Shown piece after piece: positions 43,544-53,038 of a stretch of DNA of 64,000 nucleotides. The stretch is from positions 21,536 through 85,535 of the forward strand of contig NZ_QEAS01000011.1 in NCBI RefSeq assembly GCF_003130405.1, in the 5' to 3' direction. This DNA is from Pararcticibacter amylolyticus (GTDB lineage Bacteria; Bacteroidota; Bacteroidia; Sphingobacteriales; Sphingobacteriaceae). Each line of letters begins with the position of its first letter. Position 1 is the stretch's first letter. The position numbers and the translations under genes are program-made. The notes under the pieces were generated by a model, which saw only the letters and a list, made by a program, of their open reading frames with translations, made no database searches and had not been told where the DNA came from.

Positions 43544-45925
43544 TTAGAACTTATAGGATATATTAAAGATGAGTTGCCGCGGATTTTCCCGGAAAGCCCA
43601 GGCATCCGTCGTCCAGTAATGTTCATTGGTGAAGTTATTGACTTTTGCGCTCAACCGGTATCTTGGCTGTTCGTAAAAGGCTGAGGCATCCAGCCTGGTA
43701 TAACCAGAAACTTTAAAGGACGATGCAGTTGTGTTCACGAAGTATGCATCGCTCTGATAATTACCTCCAAGGCCAAAACCAAGACCGCGTACGCTCCCGT
43801 CCTGTATTTTATAGCTTATCCAGGTATTGGCAGTGTTTTTTGGTGCGGATGTTGGCCGGAGCCCGTTGATATTTGAAGCTGCATTGGTGTATTTACTGAA
43901 GTTGTAACCATAGCCAAAGATCATGTGCAGTCCTGCAAAAGGATTAGCGATGAGGTCGGCCTCGAAACCTCGGCTAAGTTGAGTGCCATCCTGTAAGGAA
44001 TAACCTGCATGGTCAGGGTCAACACGCACCTTATCTTTAACTTTAATATCGTAATAGCTTAAGGTTCCGTTTAACCGGCTTCCAAGAAGTTCAAGTTTTA
44101 CTCCTCCTTCTATTTGTTCTGCATGCTCTGGTTTGGCTTCCTTGTTTTCATCTCCGAACGCTAAATAAGGGCCTAGATTGGCAAACCCGTTCATGTAATT
44201 TCCGAACAATGACACTTTGTCTTTCACAACTTGATAGACCAGTCCAAGCTTAGGAGACCAGGATGTTTGTTTAAAATCGTCAAACTCACTCGAGTAACGG
44301 TCAACACGCAGGCTGATCATGGTGATCAGCTGATCTGTAATGTTAAGTACATCGGAGAAGTAGGCGCTGTAAGTCTCATAATTTCTTCTGTTTTGTGTCC
44401 TTTTTGCAGTGGATTTTTTATTTGCCGGGAACCGTGCCGCCATGGCAATGGTATCGCGGTAAAAGTCAACCGGAAAATCGGGGATTGAAATGTTTTTTCC
44501 TGCAAACTGTATTTTGTCCAGAGCAATCTGTCCTGTTCTTCTGTCGGCAGATGTAATTTGCGAGTAGTCAAGACCCACCAGAAGGCGGTTTCTCAATTTC
44601 CCTATCTTCATGTCGGCAACAAAATTTTGCTGGAACTGCTGTACGCCGAAAGTACTTGGGATACTCATAGGTTCGCGCGAGAAAGTGCTGTCTGTTGCCA
44701 GTTTCAGGAACAGGTAGTTCGCATTATTATCTGAGTTGGCATAAGAATAATCAGATTGAGATGTCCAGGTTTCAGATAGTTTATAACTGGCCCTGAAGTA
44801 AGCATTAAAGATCTTCGAAGAGCTTAGCATATCGTTGTTGGTGAACGACTTTTTAAAATCCAGATTCAGGTCGTCAAACCCTTTTGCTTTAACATTGGAA
44901 CCAATGCTGCCTATATATGTCGTATTACGTTCTGTATTGTAAAACTCAAGATCCAGATCCAAGGTAAGTTTGTCATTTACCTTATATGTCAGTGCAGGCG
45001 CAATTACCTGTGTGTTCTGGCGTCCAAAGTCCTGGAAACTTTTCTCATTGTGATAGGCCGCATTTAAACGGAAGAGAAGTGTCTTTTCTTCATTCAGGGG
45101 TGCATTCACATCTGCCGTTATCCGGCTGAGTCCGAAGCTGCCGGTGCTGTAGTCAACCGATCCGCCGAATTGGCTGTACGGTTTCTTGGTCACGCGGTTC
45201 ACCAGGCCACCATAAGAAACCAGGACGCCGCCGAATAATGTAGAGGATGGCCCTTTGATAACTTCTATGGCTTCCAGGTTAACAGGGTCTGAAAGAGATA
45301 CCCAGTTGGTAGCCATGCCGTTCCGTATCGCACCGCCGGCGTTCGTCCCGCTGAACCCTCTCATCCTGATTGAAAGGCCTATACCTCCTGAACCCACCCC
45401 CTGCGTAATATTCGTAAGGCCGGGGACGGTTTGTAGAGCGGTTTTAAGATCAGTGCTGACCTGCTCAACAAAGAGCTCTTTCGGAACTACGGTATATATC
45501 TGCGGATTTTCAAGATTGCTGAGCGGCATCCGGGCCGCATATTCACTTTTTTTCTCAGCGAATTTTTTGGCCGGCGAGCTTACCACTACTTCTTCCAGTT
45601 GGGTGAGATCCTCATTAAGCATAAAATTAACGGTTTCAGTGGTATTAGCTTTGACCTCCACCAGCTTTTCCTGTGACTCAAGCCCGATGGCAGAAGCCTT
45701 TAATGTATAGGTGCCCGGTGTAACGCGGGCGATCGTAAATTCTCCCTTGTGATTTGTTATCGTCGCGCCCGGGTGGCCAACCAGCCTGACAGAAATTCCT
45801 GCAGCCGGCTGATTATCACTGGTCGTAATGCGTCCCCTGATCTCAGCCGTTTGTGCAAACGCAGTAGTGGAGAACAGGAGAAGGATGATGCAGATAAATT
45901 GTGAAAGAGTAAAAGGTGTTTTCAT
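43544..45925 (-). CDS. TonB-dependent siderophore receptor
   Basis: The 793-residue receptor has a signal peptide ending TTAFAQTAE and a carboxypeptidase-regulatory-like domain (about 25-105; ITTSDNQPAAGISVRLVG). The plug follows (about 130-250; LKTALQTVPGLTNITQGVG, SIRMRGFSGTN, IEVIKGPSSTLFGG). The 22-strand barrel ends ENPRQLIFNISYKF. It imports ferric siderophores with TonB energy. The ATG at 45925 is preferred to one 10 codons upstream because the signal peptide starts MKTPF. A Fur-box-like site lies 62 bp upstream. The PepSY and esterase genes downstream complete an iron-acquisition unit. Confidence 0.93.
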   Translation of the reverse strand: MKTPFTLSQFICIILLLFSTTAFAQTAEIRGRITTSDNQPAAGISVRLVGHPGATITNHKGEFTIARVTPGTYTLKASAIGLESQEKLVEVKANTTETVNFMLNEDLTQLEEVVVSSPAKKFAEKKSEYAARMPLSNLENPQIYTVVPKELFVEQVSTDLKTALQTVPGLTNITQGVGSGGIGLSIRMRGFSGTNAGGAIRNGMATNWVSLSDPVNLEAIEVIKGPSSTLFGGVLVSYGGLVNRVTKKPYSQFGGSVDYSTGSFGLSRITADVNAPLNEEKTLLFRLNAAYHNEKSFQDFGRQNTQVIAPALTYKVNDKLTLDLDLEFYNTERNTTYIGSIGSNVKAKGFDDLNLDFKKSFTNNDMLSSSKIFNAYFRASYKLSETWTSQSDYSYANSDNNANYLFLKLATDSTFSREPMSIPSTFGVQQFQQNFVADMKIGKLRNRLLVGLDYSQITSADRRTGQIALDKIQFAGKNISIPDFPVDFYRDTIAMAARFPANKKSTAKRTQNRRNYETYSAYFSDVLNITDQLITMISLRVDRYSSEFDDFKQTSWSPKLGLVYQVVKDKVSLFGNYMNGFANLGPYLAFGDENKEAKPEHAEQIEGGVKLELLGSRLNGTLSYYDIKVKDKVRVDPDHAGYSLQDGTQLSRGFEADLIANPFAGLHMIFGYGYNFSKYTNAASNINGLRPTSAPKNTANTWISYKIQDGSVRGLGFGLGGNYQSDAYFVNTTASSFKVSGYTRLDASAFYEQPRYRLSAKVNNFTNEHYWTTDAWAFRENPRQLIFNISYKF

Positions 45926-45987
45926 GTTATTTGGATCGGTTCTAAATTGCGACAAAGAAAAGGAATTAAATCTATCAGATCAATATT

Positions 45988-46006
45988 ATTTTTAATTAAT
46001 CTAAAT
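45988..46006 (-). promoter_or_regulatory. Fur-box-like inverted repeat
   Basis: The minus strand reads ATTTAGATTAATTAAAAAT. The same 13-base core ATTTAGATTAATT occurs before the other siderophore receptor (56998-57016). Both resemble the AT-rich ATTTAGA-N5-TCTAAAT palindromes I recall for iron regulators in Bacteroidota. Confidence 0.5.
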
Positions 46007-46041
46007 AGCGATGATCTTGCCGTGTACCATGTCGATGACGT

Positions 46042-46051
46042 TTAACGTTAA
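46042..46051. promoter_or_regulatory. Perfect 10-bp palindrome TTAACGTTAA
   Basis: A self-complementary decamer in the divergent gap between the receptor and the alpha/beta hydrolase, 62 bp before the hydrolase start. Possible operator; it may also be chance. Confidence 0.2.
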
Positions 46052-46113
46052 TAAAAGCAATGAAGCTGTATCTGGAAGATTTGGTAATTTTATACAACTA
46101 AAAACATTCCGAT

Positions 46114-46953
46114 ATGAAGAGGCTGATGATCATTTTATTTCTGCTGGCTGTTTGTCGTTCAAGTGATGCCGTAGAGCCTGAAAGAAAATATAGTCTGACT
46201 CCCGAAACACTGAAGTTGAATTATAAGGACCTGACGCTAACAACGTCTGATCATTATAAATTAAAAGCATGGGAATTGCAGCCGGCTGAAAAGACAGACA
46301 AAAAGATTACGATCGTTATAGCTTGTAATGGTGAAGGAAACATGTCGGACTGGTTGTATCGCGGAGGAGCCCTCTCGAAAGCTGGTTATCGTGTACTACT
46401 TTTCGACTACCGCGGCTTCGGCGAAAGTCAGGACTTTCCGATGCAGAGGGAGCAGTTATACTATAATGAGTTTGAACTTGATCTGAAGGCCGCAATAACT
46501 CATGCAAAAAAGAACAAGAAGAATAAGCTTACCGGAGTATTGGCAATTTCATCAGGTTCTGTGACTGCAATCAGGGCTGTCCAATCCGAACCCGTTGATT
46601 TTCTGGTATTCGATGGGGCTGTGTTAGATCCCGTACTATTGCAGAAACGTTACTTTGCGACTGAATCAAGAAAGATCACGTTGCCGCAGGATGATTCATC
46701 TGTCTCACTCCATTATGAGAAGCTGAATATTCCCCTGCTCATTTTTGCCGGGCTGAAAGACAGTCTTACTACTGTGGCCGATGCGAGGCAGATAATTGCG
46801 CAAAACCCTGTGAAGCGACAAATCCAGGTGTATGACGGGGATCATTTGCAGTCTTATGATGTTCTAACCGGGCAGGTGTCGGGTGATCGTTACATCGCCC
46901 GGATAACCAGTTTTCTTGCACCGATGAATGCAGCCGGGGAAAAAAAGAATTAA
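46114..46953 (+). CDS. Exported alpha/beta hydrolase
   Basis: The 279-residue protein has a signal peptide (LFLLAVCRSSDAVEPE). A serine-hydrolase core is seen as IACNGEGNMSDW, VLLFDYRGFGES and the nucleophile region VLAISSGSVTAI. The elbow is SxSSG-like rather than the usual GxSxG, so the Ser assignment is tentative. The C-terminal YDGDHLQSYD supplies the catalytic His. Substrate unknown. Its stop overlaps the convergent AraC gene by 4 bp. Confidence 0.78.
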   Translation: MKRLMIILFLLAVCRSSDAVEPERKYSLTPETLKLNYKDLTLTTSDHYKLKAWELQPAEKTDKKITIVIACNGEGNMSDWLYRGGALSKAGYRVLLFDYRGFGESQDFPMQREQLYYNEFELDLKAAITHAKKNKKNKLTGVLAISSGSVTAIRAVQSEPVDFLVFDGAVLDPVLLQKRYFATESRKITLPQDDSSVSLHYEKLNIPLLIFAGLKDSLTTVADARQIIAQNPVKRQIQVYDGDHLQSYDVLTGQVSGDRYIARITSFLAPMNAAGEKKN

Positions 46954-47759
46954 TTCCGGGAGAGCTGCCTGTTGGCTGCGACTTCTGCCGGGCTGACCCC
47001 AAAGTGTTTTCTGAAGGCGAACGAAAAGTGCGACAGGTTTTCAAAGCCTGTTTCGAGATAGACATCGCCCGGGCGTTTTCCATGGTGCTCGATCTGAAAG
47101 CGGGCTTCATCCAGTCGTTTTCTTGTAAGCCACCGGCCGGGAGTTTCTTTGAAAAGATCATAAAAATCACGCTTGAAAGACGAAATGCTCCTGCCTGTAA
47201 GAAACGCAAAACGTTCAATACTAATATTGAAGCGGAAATTGCGGTGCATGAACGCTTCAAGATCTATTTTCTGGGGTTGTCCGAAATTGAAAAATACACC
47301 AGCCAGCGAGGGGTTGTTCCGCAGCAGGATCAACAGTAATTCTTCCCGTTTAATGTCTGCGAACGTTTCATCGATCTGCTCAGTTCCGTTGTAATACGGG
47401 TCCAGCGATAAAATGAAGTTCCTGACCAGTTTATCCTCTTTTATAAATAAAAATGAATCGGTGTTTGGAGTGAAGTCCGGGACATTGACGTCATGTCTGG
47501 TCTGGAAACTTTTCAGGAAAGCCTCGTCCAGGACAATGATAACCTTTTCAAAAGCACCGTCTTTCCTGTGTTTGGTATAGCGCACAAGATGGTTCTTGCG
47601 CGCTATGCAGTAATCGCCTTCTTCTATCCTGTAATGCTTGTGTCCGTCATAAGCTTTCATAGATCCTTTCAGAAGGAACAGGAAAAAATGTTCGGGTATA
47701 TATTGTTCCGGTGAAATTTCCGGGCCGAGATGGCAGGATTGTATGTTGTTAAACTTCAT
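46950..47759 (-). CDS. AraC-family transcriptional regulator
   Basis: The 269-residue protein has an N-terminal sensor domain (about 1-150; KGSMKAYDGHKHYRIEEGDY) and a C-terminal AraC HTH domain (about 170-265; RFAFLTGRSISSFKRDFYDL, ETGFENLSHFSFAFRKHFG). It is the last gene of a minus-strand group with an epimerase and an SDR enzyme (gaps 26 and 18 bp) and probably controls that group. Confidence 0.9.
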   Translation of the reverse strand: MKFNNIQSCHLGPEISPEQYIPEHFFLFLLKGSMKAYDGHKHYRIEEGDYCIARKNHLVRYTKHRKDGAFEKVIIVLDEAFLKSFQTRHDVNVPDFTPNTDSFLFIKEDKLVRNFILSLDPYYNGTEQIDETFADIKREELLLILLRNNPSLAGVFFNFGQPQKIDLEAFMHRNFRFNISIERFAFLTGRSISSFKRDFYDLFKETPGRWLTRKRLDEARFQIEHHGKRPGDVYLETGFENLSHFSFAFRKHFGVSPAEVAANRQLSRN

Positions 47760-47785
47760 GGTGGAAAACAGTCAGGTAAAGATAA

Positions 47786-48751
47786 TCAATTTACCAGGCT
47801 GTCCACACTTGCCAGTATCGCTTCCTCCTTAGTCCGCGGGTGCCAGTCTAATAAAGTTTGGGCCTTCATGTTCGACATCCTGATATAATAATGGCTTTCA
47901 GTGCTGTTCATCTCCGCAATCTTATCAGAAAAAGCCGGCCGCTCTTTTTTGATCAGCCCTGCGACATCAGCGAAACTCATGACTCCGTCGGATGTCGCCA
48001 GGAACCGTTCTCCCGCCGCTTCAGGATGTGTCATCGCGAGCAGATGTATTTGGGCTACATCCCTGACATCCACTACCCCGAATGTAAAGTTCGGGCTTTC
48101 CTTAACAACTCCGTTTAGTATGCCCTTCACAACGGTATCTATGGATGCCGAAGAAATGCCTCCGGCTGCCGGGCCAAAAATTCCTACGGGGTTGATCACT
48201 GTCAGTTCCAGTCCGCCGCCTTCACGTTCAATAAATTCCCAGGCTGCTTTCTCTGCGAGCGTTTTTGATTTGATATACGCAGGAACAGGAGCGTTGGCGT
48301 CTGTCCAGTCTTTCTCTGTGAATACATGATCTTTACGGTCGGCTCCGTAACCTATTGCGGCAAACGACGAGGTCAGTACTACTCTTTTTACACCCGCATC
48401 CCGCGCTGCCTTCAGAACGCGTAAGGCGCCATCTCGGGCAGGAATGATCAGTTCGTTTTCATCCTCAGGTTCTTTTCCGGGAAAAGGAGAGGCCACATGA
48501 AGGACATAGTCGCAGTTCTGTACAGCGATGTCCCAATTCTGATCATTCGTCAGGTCAGCTTCAATGAAGGAGAGGTGTTTAGGGGATGAAACACCTGCCA
48601 GTTGCAATCCTCTAATGATTTCGTCTTTTCTGCTTACCGACCTTAAGGTCGTCTTCACGCTGAACCCTTGTTCAAGAAGCTGTAATATGCAATGTATTCC
48701 GACAAAGCCGGTACCGCCAGTCACCAGTACGGTTTCTTTAATTCTGTTCAT
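47786..48751 (-). CDS. NAD(P)-dependent reductase, extended SDR (dihydroflavonol reductase-like)
   Basis: The 321-residue enzyme has the N-terminal nucleotide motif VTGGTGFVGIHCI and a YxxxK-type site (AYIKSKTLAEKAAW). DVRDVAQIHLLAM is the typical dihydroflavonol/aldehyde-reductase segment. It probably reduces a ketone or aldehyde with NADPH. It lies 18 bp after the SDR enzyme and 26 bp before the AraC regulator. Confidence 0.87.
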   Translation of the reverse strand: MNRIKETVLVTGGTGFVGIHCILQLLEQGFSVKTTLRSVSRKDEIIRGLQLAGVSSPKHLSFIEADLTNDQNWDIAVQNCDYVLHVASPFPGKEPEDENELIIPARDGALRVLKAARDAGVKRVVLTSSFAAIGYGADRKDHVFTEKDWTDANAPVPAYIKSKTLAEKAAWEFIEREGGGLELTVINPVGIFGPAAGGISSASIDTVVKGILNGVVKESPNFTFGVVDVRDVAQIHLLAMTHPEAAGERFLATSDGVMSFADVAGLIKKERPAFSDKIAEMNSTESHYYIRMSNMKAQTLLDWHPRTKEEAILASVDSLVN

Positions 48752-48769
48752 AGTATTTACTCTGTTATT

Positions 48770-49681
48770 TTAAAACGGAAATTTTATGCCGGTCACTCCT
48801 TCAGCAAAAGCCCATAATTTGCCTGCTTCCGCCTCGTTATTCATGGCCTCGGTATGATGCGCCGAAAGTGCCGGATAACCTGCAAATTCCCTGTCACCAT
48901 CGGGGCCATACAAGGCACCTCCATAAACAGAAGGGTCTGTGGCTGCGAAGAGCGAAGGCAATGCTCCCTGCCATGGCTCCATGATCTCACTGAATTGTGC
49001 AAATGCCTGCTCCAGCGTTTCTGCCGGAATATGACGCTGAAGGTCGGTGCGCACTACTCCGGGATGAGCCGCCGCCGAAATGACCGGGCTTTTTACTGCC
49101 TCCAGACGCCTGTGAAGTTCCCTTGTAAAATGGATGTCCGCGAGTTTGCTTACTGCGTAGGCGAGTTGTGCATCATACGGCTTTTCAAGTCTGACATTTC
49201 CGAAGTCGATGTATTCTGCCTGGGTCGCAGCTCCGCTGCTTAGCGTAATAACCCTTGTTCCTGCCGCCTGTACCAGGAGAGGGTACAAATATCCTGTCAG
49301 CGCAAAATGCCCCAGGAAGTTGACGCCGAACTGTAATTCAAACCCGTCGGCCGTCAGAGACGGTGGCGGGAGCATGACACCGGCATTATTGATGAGTATA
49401 TCCAGTTTCTTATACCTGTCTTTGAATGCCTCCGAAAATTCTCTCACCGCTTTAAGATCCGCCAGATCGAGTTCCATGGCTTCAAGCATTCCATTTCCCT
49501 TGCTGGAAGTCTTCATTCTGCTGATTGCCTGCTCCGTCTTTTCCAGGTCCCTGGAAGCTGCTATCACATCTGCACCGGCCTGGTGAAGTGCCAGTGCGGT
49601 TTCGTAACCAATCCCGGTATTAGCCCCGGTCACTATAATTGTTTTTCCCGTCAGGTCCGGGATATCACGCTTTGTCCACAT
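48770..49681 (-). CDS. Classical-type SDR oxidoreductase
   Basis: The 303-residue enzyme has TGANTGIGYETALAL for cofactor binding, NNAGVMLPP, an active-site Ser in ITLSSGAA and the YxxxK as YAVSKLADIHF. It resembles retinol-dehydrogenase/WW-domain-oxidoreductase-like SDRs. It is the first gene of the SDR-epimerase-AraC unit. Confidence 0.88.
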   Translation of the reverse strand: MWTKRDIPDLTGKTIIVTGANTGIGYETALALHQAGADVIAASRDLEKTEQAISRMKTSSKGNGMLEAMELDLADLKAVREFSEAFKDRYKKLDILINNAGVMLPPPSLTADGFELQFGVNFLGHFALTGYLYPLLVQAAGTRVITLSSGAATQAEYIDFGNVRLEKPYDAQLAYAVSKLADIHFTRELHRRLEAVKSPVISAAAHPGVVRTDLQRHIPAETLEQAFAQFSEIMEPWQGALPSLFAATDPSVYGGALYGPDGDREFAGYPALSAHHTEAMNNEAEAGKLWAFAEGVTGIKFPF

Positions 49682-49892
49682 ACTAATTTGTTGATTATAG
49701 GATACAAAGATCCGGGTTTGATGGAGATGGAAGTTTGTTTAAAAGTTCAAGTTTTGTTTGTTCAGACGTTCATGCCGGAAAGGGGCATCAGTTTGCTTTT
49801 GACCGCGAACACCTGGGGCGTATTATCATGATCTTTTCGCCGTTTAAATTCCGTCGTTTACCGAAAAGCTTCTTGTATCCGCCTAATCTTCA

Positions 49893-49923
49893 TTGATGAT
49901 GGGCTGAACCCGATCTATCTTTG
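49893..49923 (+). promoter_or_regulatory. Promoter of APAF-repeat gene 1 (TTG-N20-TATCTTTG)
   Basis: TTG (49893-49895), a 20-bp spacer and TATCTTTG (49916-49923) match the Bacteroidota -33/-7 promoter. The copy upstream of the paralogue has the same elements and spacing. The start codon is 37 bp downstream. Confidence 0.75.
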
Positions 49924-49959
49924 ATTCATCAAAACGATAATAATTTAAAAATCAAAGAT

Positions 49960-50361
49960 ATGAAAACGCTGATTACACTTACCGCCGCTGTATTATTCGC
50001 CACAGTATTTACTGCTTCTGCTGATGAAAGAAGAGAAGCAAAGAGCGAAACCACCGCTGTTAGTACCAAAGCTCCTGCGTTTGAGTTCGGCAGTCCATCC
50101 GATTTAAATGACCGTGAGATCGAGAGCCTGAAGCTTTCGGCCTTTAAGGCTCCTGCCTTCATCTGGGGGAGCCCTGAGGATGCAAATCTTTCCGGACTTA
50201 AGCCGGCAACAGTGAAAGAGATAAAAGCACCGGCATTTGAATGGGGAATGGCTGATGAAGTCACCCCGGATGTTGAACTTCTGAAATTTCAGGCTCCTGC
50301 CTTCATCTGGAGTACCCCCGATGACGTAGATCTTTCAGAGCTGGCCAGGTTAAAGAAGTAA
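49960..50361 (+). CDS. Secreted APAF-repeat protein, copy 1
   Basis: The 133-residue protein has a signal peptide (cleavage about TASA-DE, residue 21). Four repeats follow whose core is APAFx[FW][GS], at residues 38, 64, 90 and 112, each followed by an acidic SPSD-like turn and a short helix. Repeats 1 and 3 have Glu after APAF; 2 and 4 have Ile. I recognise no family. The ATG at 49960 is chosen because an upstream in-frame TTG lies inside the promoter. The second copy (56422-56826) is nearly identical in the signal peptide and first repeat, and diverges later. It may be a periplasmic or surface stress protein; this is not known. Confidence 0.8.
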   Translation: MKTLITLTAAVLFATVFTASADERREAKSETTAVSTKAPAFEFGSPSDLNDREIESLKLSAFKAPAFIWGSPEDANLSGLKPATVKEIKAPAFEWGMADEVTPDVELLKFQAPAFIWSTPDDVDLSELARLKK

Positions 50362-50400
50362 TATTATCTGAACGTTCATAAACTCCATCATATATACTGA

Positions 50401-50428
50401 AAGCACCTGCTGGTTACAGCGGGTACTT
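50401..50428. terminator. Terminator hairpin after APAF gene 1
   Basis: AAGCACCTGCTG (50401-50412) and CAGCGGGTACTT (50417-50428) pair with one mismatch and one G-U. It sits between the convergent APAF gene 1 and mnhG and aligns with the hairpin after APAF gene 2. Confidence 0.55.
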
Positions 50429-50786
50429 ATTCTTGTTTGTCCATCGCTTCTGTTTCCGTTTTCTCATTAATGCTTTCCAGGTCGTCAATGTGAGTACCTT
50501 TCCATTTCTCTACTTTGGTGTGGTAAGCAGTTTTTGCGATCAAATGTGCCCCGATCGGGTTAGTTAGGATCAAAAAGAAAACAATCGATATTGTTTTAGT
50601 TGTTACCGATACATCGTCAAACATAAAAGCCGCGCATGCGAGCAAACAGCCTGTTCCCAGGGTTCCGGCCTTTACCGTAACCGATAGCCGGAGGTAAAAA
50701 TCCGGCATTCTCAGGATTCCGATGGAGGCAACAAGAATGGCGAGTGCGCCGATTGTGCTGATGATGGCAATTAATATATCTGTCAT
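50427..50786 (-). CDS. mnhG: Mrp Na+/H+ antiporter subunit G
   Basis: The 119-residue subunit has three membrane helices (IAIISTIGALAILVASIGIL; TLGTGCLLACAAFMF; ISIVFFLILTNPIGAHLIAK) matching MrpG/PhaG, plus the typical RMPDFYLRLSVTVKAGTLG. The tail is acidic. It is the last gene of the seven-gene Mrp operon and overlaps mnhF by 4 bp. Confidence 0.93.
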   Translation of the reverse strand: MTDILIAIISTIGALAILVASIGILRMPDFYLRLSVTVKAGTLGTGCLLACAAFMFDDVSVTTKTISIVFFLILTNPIGAHLIAKTAYHTKVEKWKGTHIDDLESINEKTETEAMDKQE

Positions 50787-51055
50787 TTTCTCTCCCTTTT
50801 ATCTAAATAAAATGCGAAGGCGATAGTGCCAAGAAAGGCGATGAGCGCGAAGATCATTGCAATATCCAGGAATACGGGTTCCTCTGATCGGATACTGTAG
50901 ACGGTGATCAGGGCAATCCCGATGGTAATAATCAGATCCAGGGCCACTACCCTGTCTACAATGCCGGGCCCCTTCAGCAAACGGATAAACGTAAGCGCTA
51001 CCGATGCGGAGAGGATTGGAAAAATGATATAGTCAAAATATAAATCGAGGCTCAT
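50783..51055 (-). CDS. mnhF: Mrp Na+/H+ antiporter subunit F
   Basis: The 90-residue subunit has three helices and the MrpF/PhaF motif RLLKGPGIVDRVVALDL between the first two. It overlaps mnhE and mnhG by 4 bp each, consistent with translational coupling within the complex operon. Confidence 0.93.
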   Translation of the reverse strand: MSLDLYFDYIIFPILSASVALTFIRLLKGPGIVDRVVALDLIITIGIALITVYSIRSEEPVFLDIAMIFALIAFLGTIAFAFYLDKRERK

Positions 51056-51528
51056 CGCATAATTTCTAAAAGTCGTTTTTCAAATCCGTTCCTGATCTGC
51101 GCTATAAATGTATCCTTATCTTTCAGGTACATTACATGTATATAAAGTGACTTCTTGTCCTCGCTGATATCCATAATCAGGGTGCCCGGCGTCAGGGAGA
51201 TAATGGTAGATAACAGGTTGATCTCGATATCAGACCGTGCTTCCATAGGGTATCTTACGATCCCTGGTTTGAAGAAATATTTCGGAGTGATCAGATCATA
51301 GGCAACCTGGATGTTGGCCATGATCATTTCATACAGGAAGTAAAATATAAAACCAATTGTTTTGGGAGCCTTGGTGAAATAGCGCTGGTCTGTTTCATTC
51401 CGGTTCATCACCCACAGGATAAAGAAACCTGCAAGAAAGCCGAAAACAAAATTAGAATAGTACAGCGAACCTGTGAGCGCTACCCATATAAACGACAGGA
51501 GGATGTTCATTAACAAGTTTCTTACCAT
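51052..51528 (-). CDS. mnhE: Mrp Na+/H+ antiporter subunit E
   Basis: The 158-residue subunit has two N-terminal membrane helices. The cytoplasmic MrpE/PhaE domain shows VAYDLITPKYFFKPGIVRYP, LLSTIISLTPGTLIMDI and SLYIHVMYLKD. The gene lies 7 bp after mnhD. Confidence 0.93.
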   Translation of the reverse strand: MVRNLLMNILLSFIWVALTGSLYYSNFVFGFLAGFFILWVMNRNETDQRYFTKAPKTIGFIFYFLYEMIMANIQVAYDLITPKYFFKPGIVRYPMEARSDIEINLLSTIISLTPGTLIMDISEDKKSLYIHVMYLKDKDTFIAQIRNGFEKRLLEIMR

Positions 51529-51535
51529 AATTCTA

Positions 51536-53038
51536 TCATTTACCTAACACTGCTTTGATATAAGGAGTTGTGTCGATCATTTCATTGGAAATAGTATCTG
51601 CCACTCTTGCGATAAACTCTGCATTCAGCCCGATAAAAAGAGAAGAAGATGCCAGGATACAGACCGGAAGCACCAGTGATGTCTTTTTTAACGGAGAGAG
51701 AAGGTCGAAATTGTTTGCAGGAGGCGGATCTTCAGGTGCACTTTTCCAAAACACCTTCGACCACATCCTGGCCACAACATACAACGTAATAAAACTGCCA
51801 AGTACCAGGCTGCCAATAAAGGCATAGTTACTGGTGTCGAATGCGGCGCTGAAGAGGAGTATTTTAGGCCAGAAGCCTGAAAGCGGAGGAACTCCTGTCA
51901 GCGAAAACAGGACGATTGCAATGAGCAGCGATATTTTGGGATAACCTGCATACAAGCCGCCAAGACGGTCCATATCCATCGTTCCTCTCAGCTGCCTGAT
52001 AAGGCCTGCGATGAGGAACATATTGGTCTTCACCATAATGTCGTGAATGAGATAAAATATGGCTCCGGCGAAAGCAACTTTCGAATACGTCCCTAATCCT
52101 CCTATAATAAAACCGATATGGCAGACAATTAAATAAGAGAACAAGCGCCGGATGTTGTTTTTAATAATAGCTCCGAAAGCACCGGTAAGAATGGTCAGCA
52201 CAGCCATCCCCATCAGAATGATCCTGATGGTATTGTCGGGCACGATCACAAGAGTGAAGAAGCGAAACAACGCATAAAGCCCCACTTTGGTAAGAAGGCC
52301 TCCGAATATCGCCGCAACAGCAGATGGCGGTGTGTGGTAGGAAGAGGGCAGCCAGAAGTACAGGGGAAACACCGCTGCCTTTATCCCAAAACCCGTCAGG
52401 AAGAACACCGAAATTAAGTTCACCATCGACTGGTCCTTTACCAGCGGTACCTTCTGGCTGAGATCGGCCATATTGAGAGTGCCCGTAATGCCGTAAAGCA
52501 GGGCGATTCCGGTCAGAAAGAACGTGGAGGCGAGAATATTAAGTGCCATGTATTTTACCGCACCTTCCAGCTGTGCCTTTCTTCCGCCCAGTGTCAGAAG
52601 AACAAACGATGCGATAATGATCACTTCGAACCAGACATACTGGTTAAAGATATCGCCGGTAAGAAAAGCTCCGTTGAGACCCATTACCAGGAAATGAAAT
52701 ATAGGGAAGTATCCATACAGCATTCTGGACCTGGCAATACCCGTAGCAGAGAAGATACATACAGCCAGGGCTGATACAGATGTGAGCAGTACAAGAGTGG
52801 AGCTCAGGAGATCTGCCACGAAGACAATCCCGAAGGGGGGCTGCCAGTTAGCCGCATTCATTGTGAGAATACCGCCCTGAAGAACCTTAGTAAACAGGTT
52901 AAGCGATAATGCAAATCCGATCAGGCAGCCTGTTATGCTCAGGATCCGCTGTGTCACTGTTTTTCGCCAGAATACCAGTTGCAGGATAGCGGTGAATAAA
53001 TGAACGATTACCGGTGTAATGATCTGATTGTCTGTCAT
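51536..53038 (-). CDS. mnhD: Mrp Na+/H+ antiporter subunit D
   Basis: The 500-residue antiporter-like subunit is homologous to complex I NuoM/NuoN. Signatures are YVWFEVIIIASFVLLTLGG, KAAVFPLYFWLPSSYHTPPS (conserved Lys and Pro of the discontinuous helix) and FYLIHDIMVKTNMFLIAGL. About 14 helices are expected. It overlaps mnhC by 4 bp. Confidence 0.94.
   Translation of the reverse strand: MTDNQIITPVIVHLFTAILQLVFWRKTVTQRILSITGCLIGFALSLNLFTKVLQGGILTMNAANWQPPFGIVFVADLLSSTLVLLTSVSALAVCIFSATGIARSRMLYGYFPIFHFLVMGLNGAFLTGDIFNQYVWFEVIIIASFVLLTLGGRKAQLEGAVKYMALNILASTFFLTGIALLYGITGTLNMADLSQKVPLVKDQSMVNLISVFFLTGFGIKAAVFPLYFWLPSSYHTPPSAVAAIFGGLLTKVGLYALFRFFTLVIVPDNTIRIILMGMAVLTILTGAFGAIIKNNIRRLFSYLIVCHIGFIIGGLGTYSKVAFAGAIFYLIHDIMVKTNMFLIAGLIRQLRGTMDMDRLGGLYAGYPKISLLIAIVLFSLTGVPPLSGFWPKILLFSAAFDTSNYAFIGSLVLGSFITLYVVARMWSKVFWKSAPEDPPPANNFDLLSPLKKTSLVLPVCILASSSLFIGLNAEFIARVADTISNEMIDTTPYIKAVLGK

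Noticed and set aside
49921-49959. A longer APAF protein 1 starting at an upstream TTG
   Set aside because: The TTG lies inside the predicted -7 element, and the extra residues would hide the signal peptide. The same is true of the paralogue.
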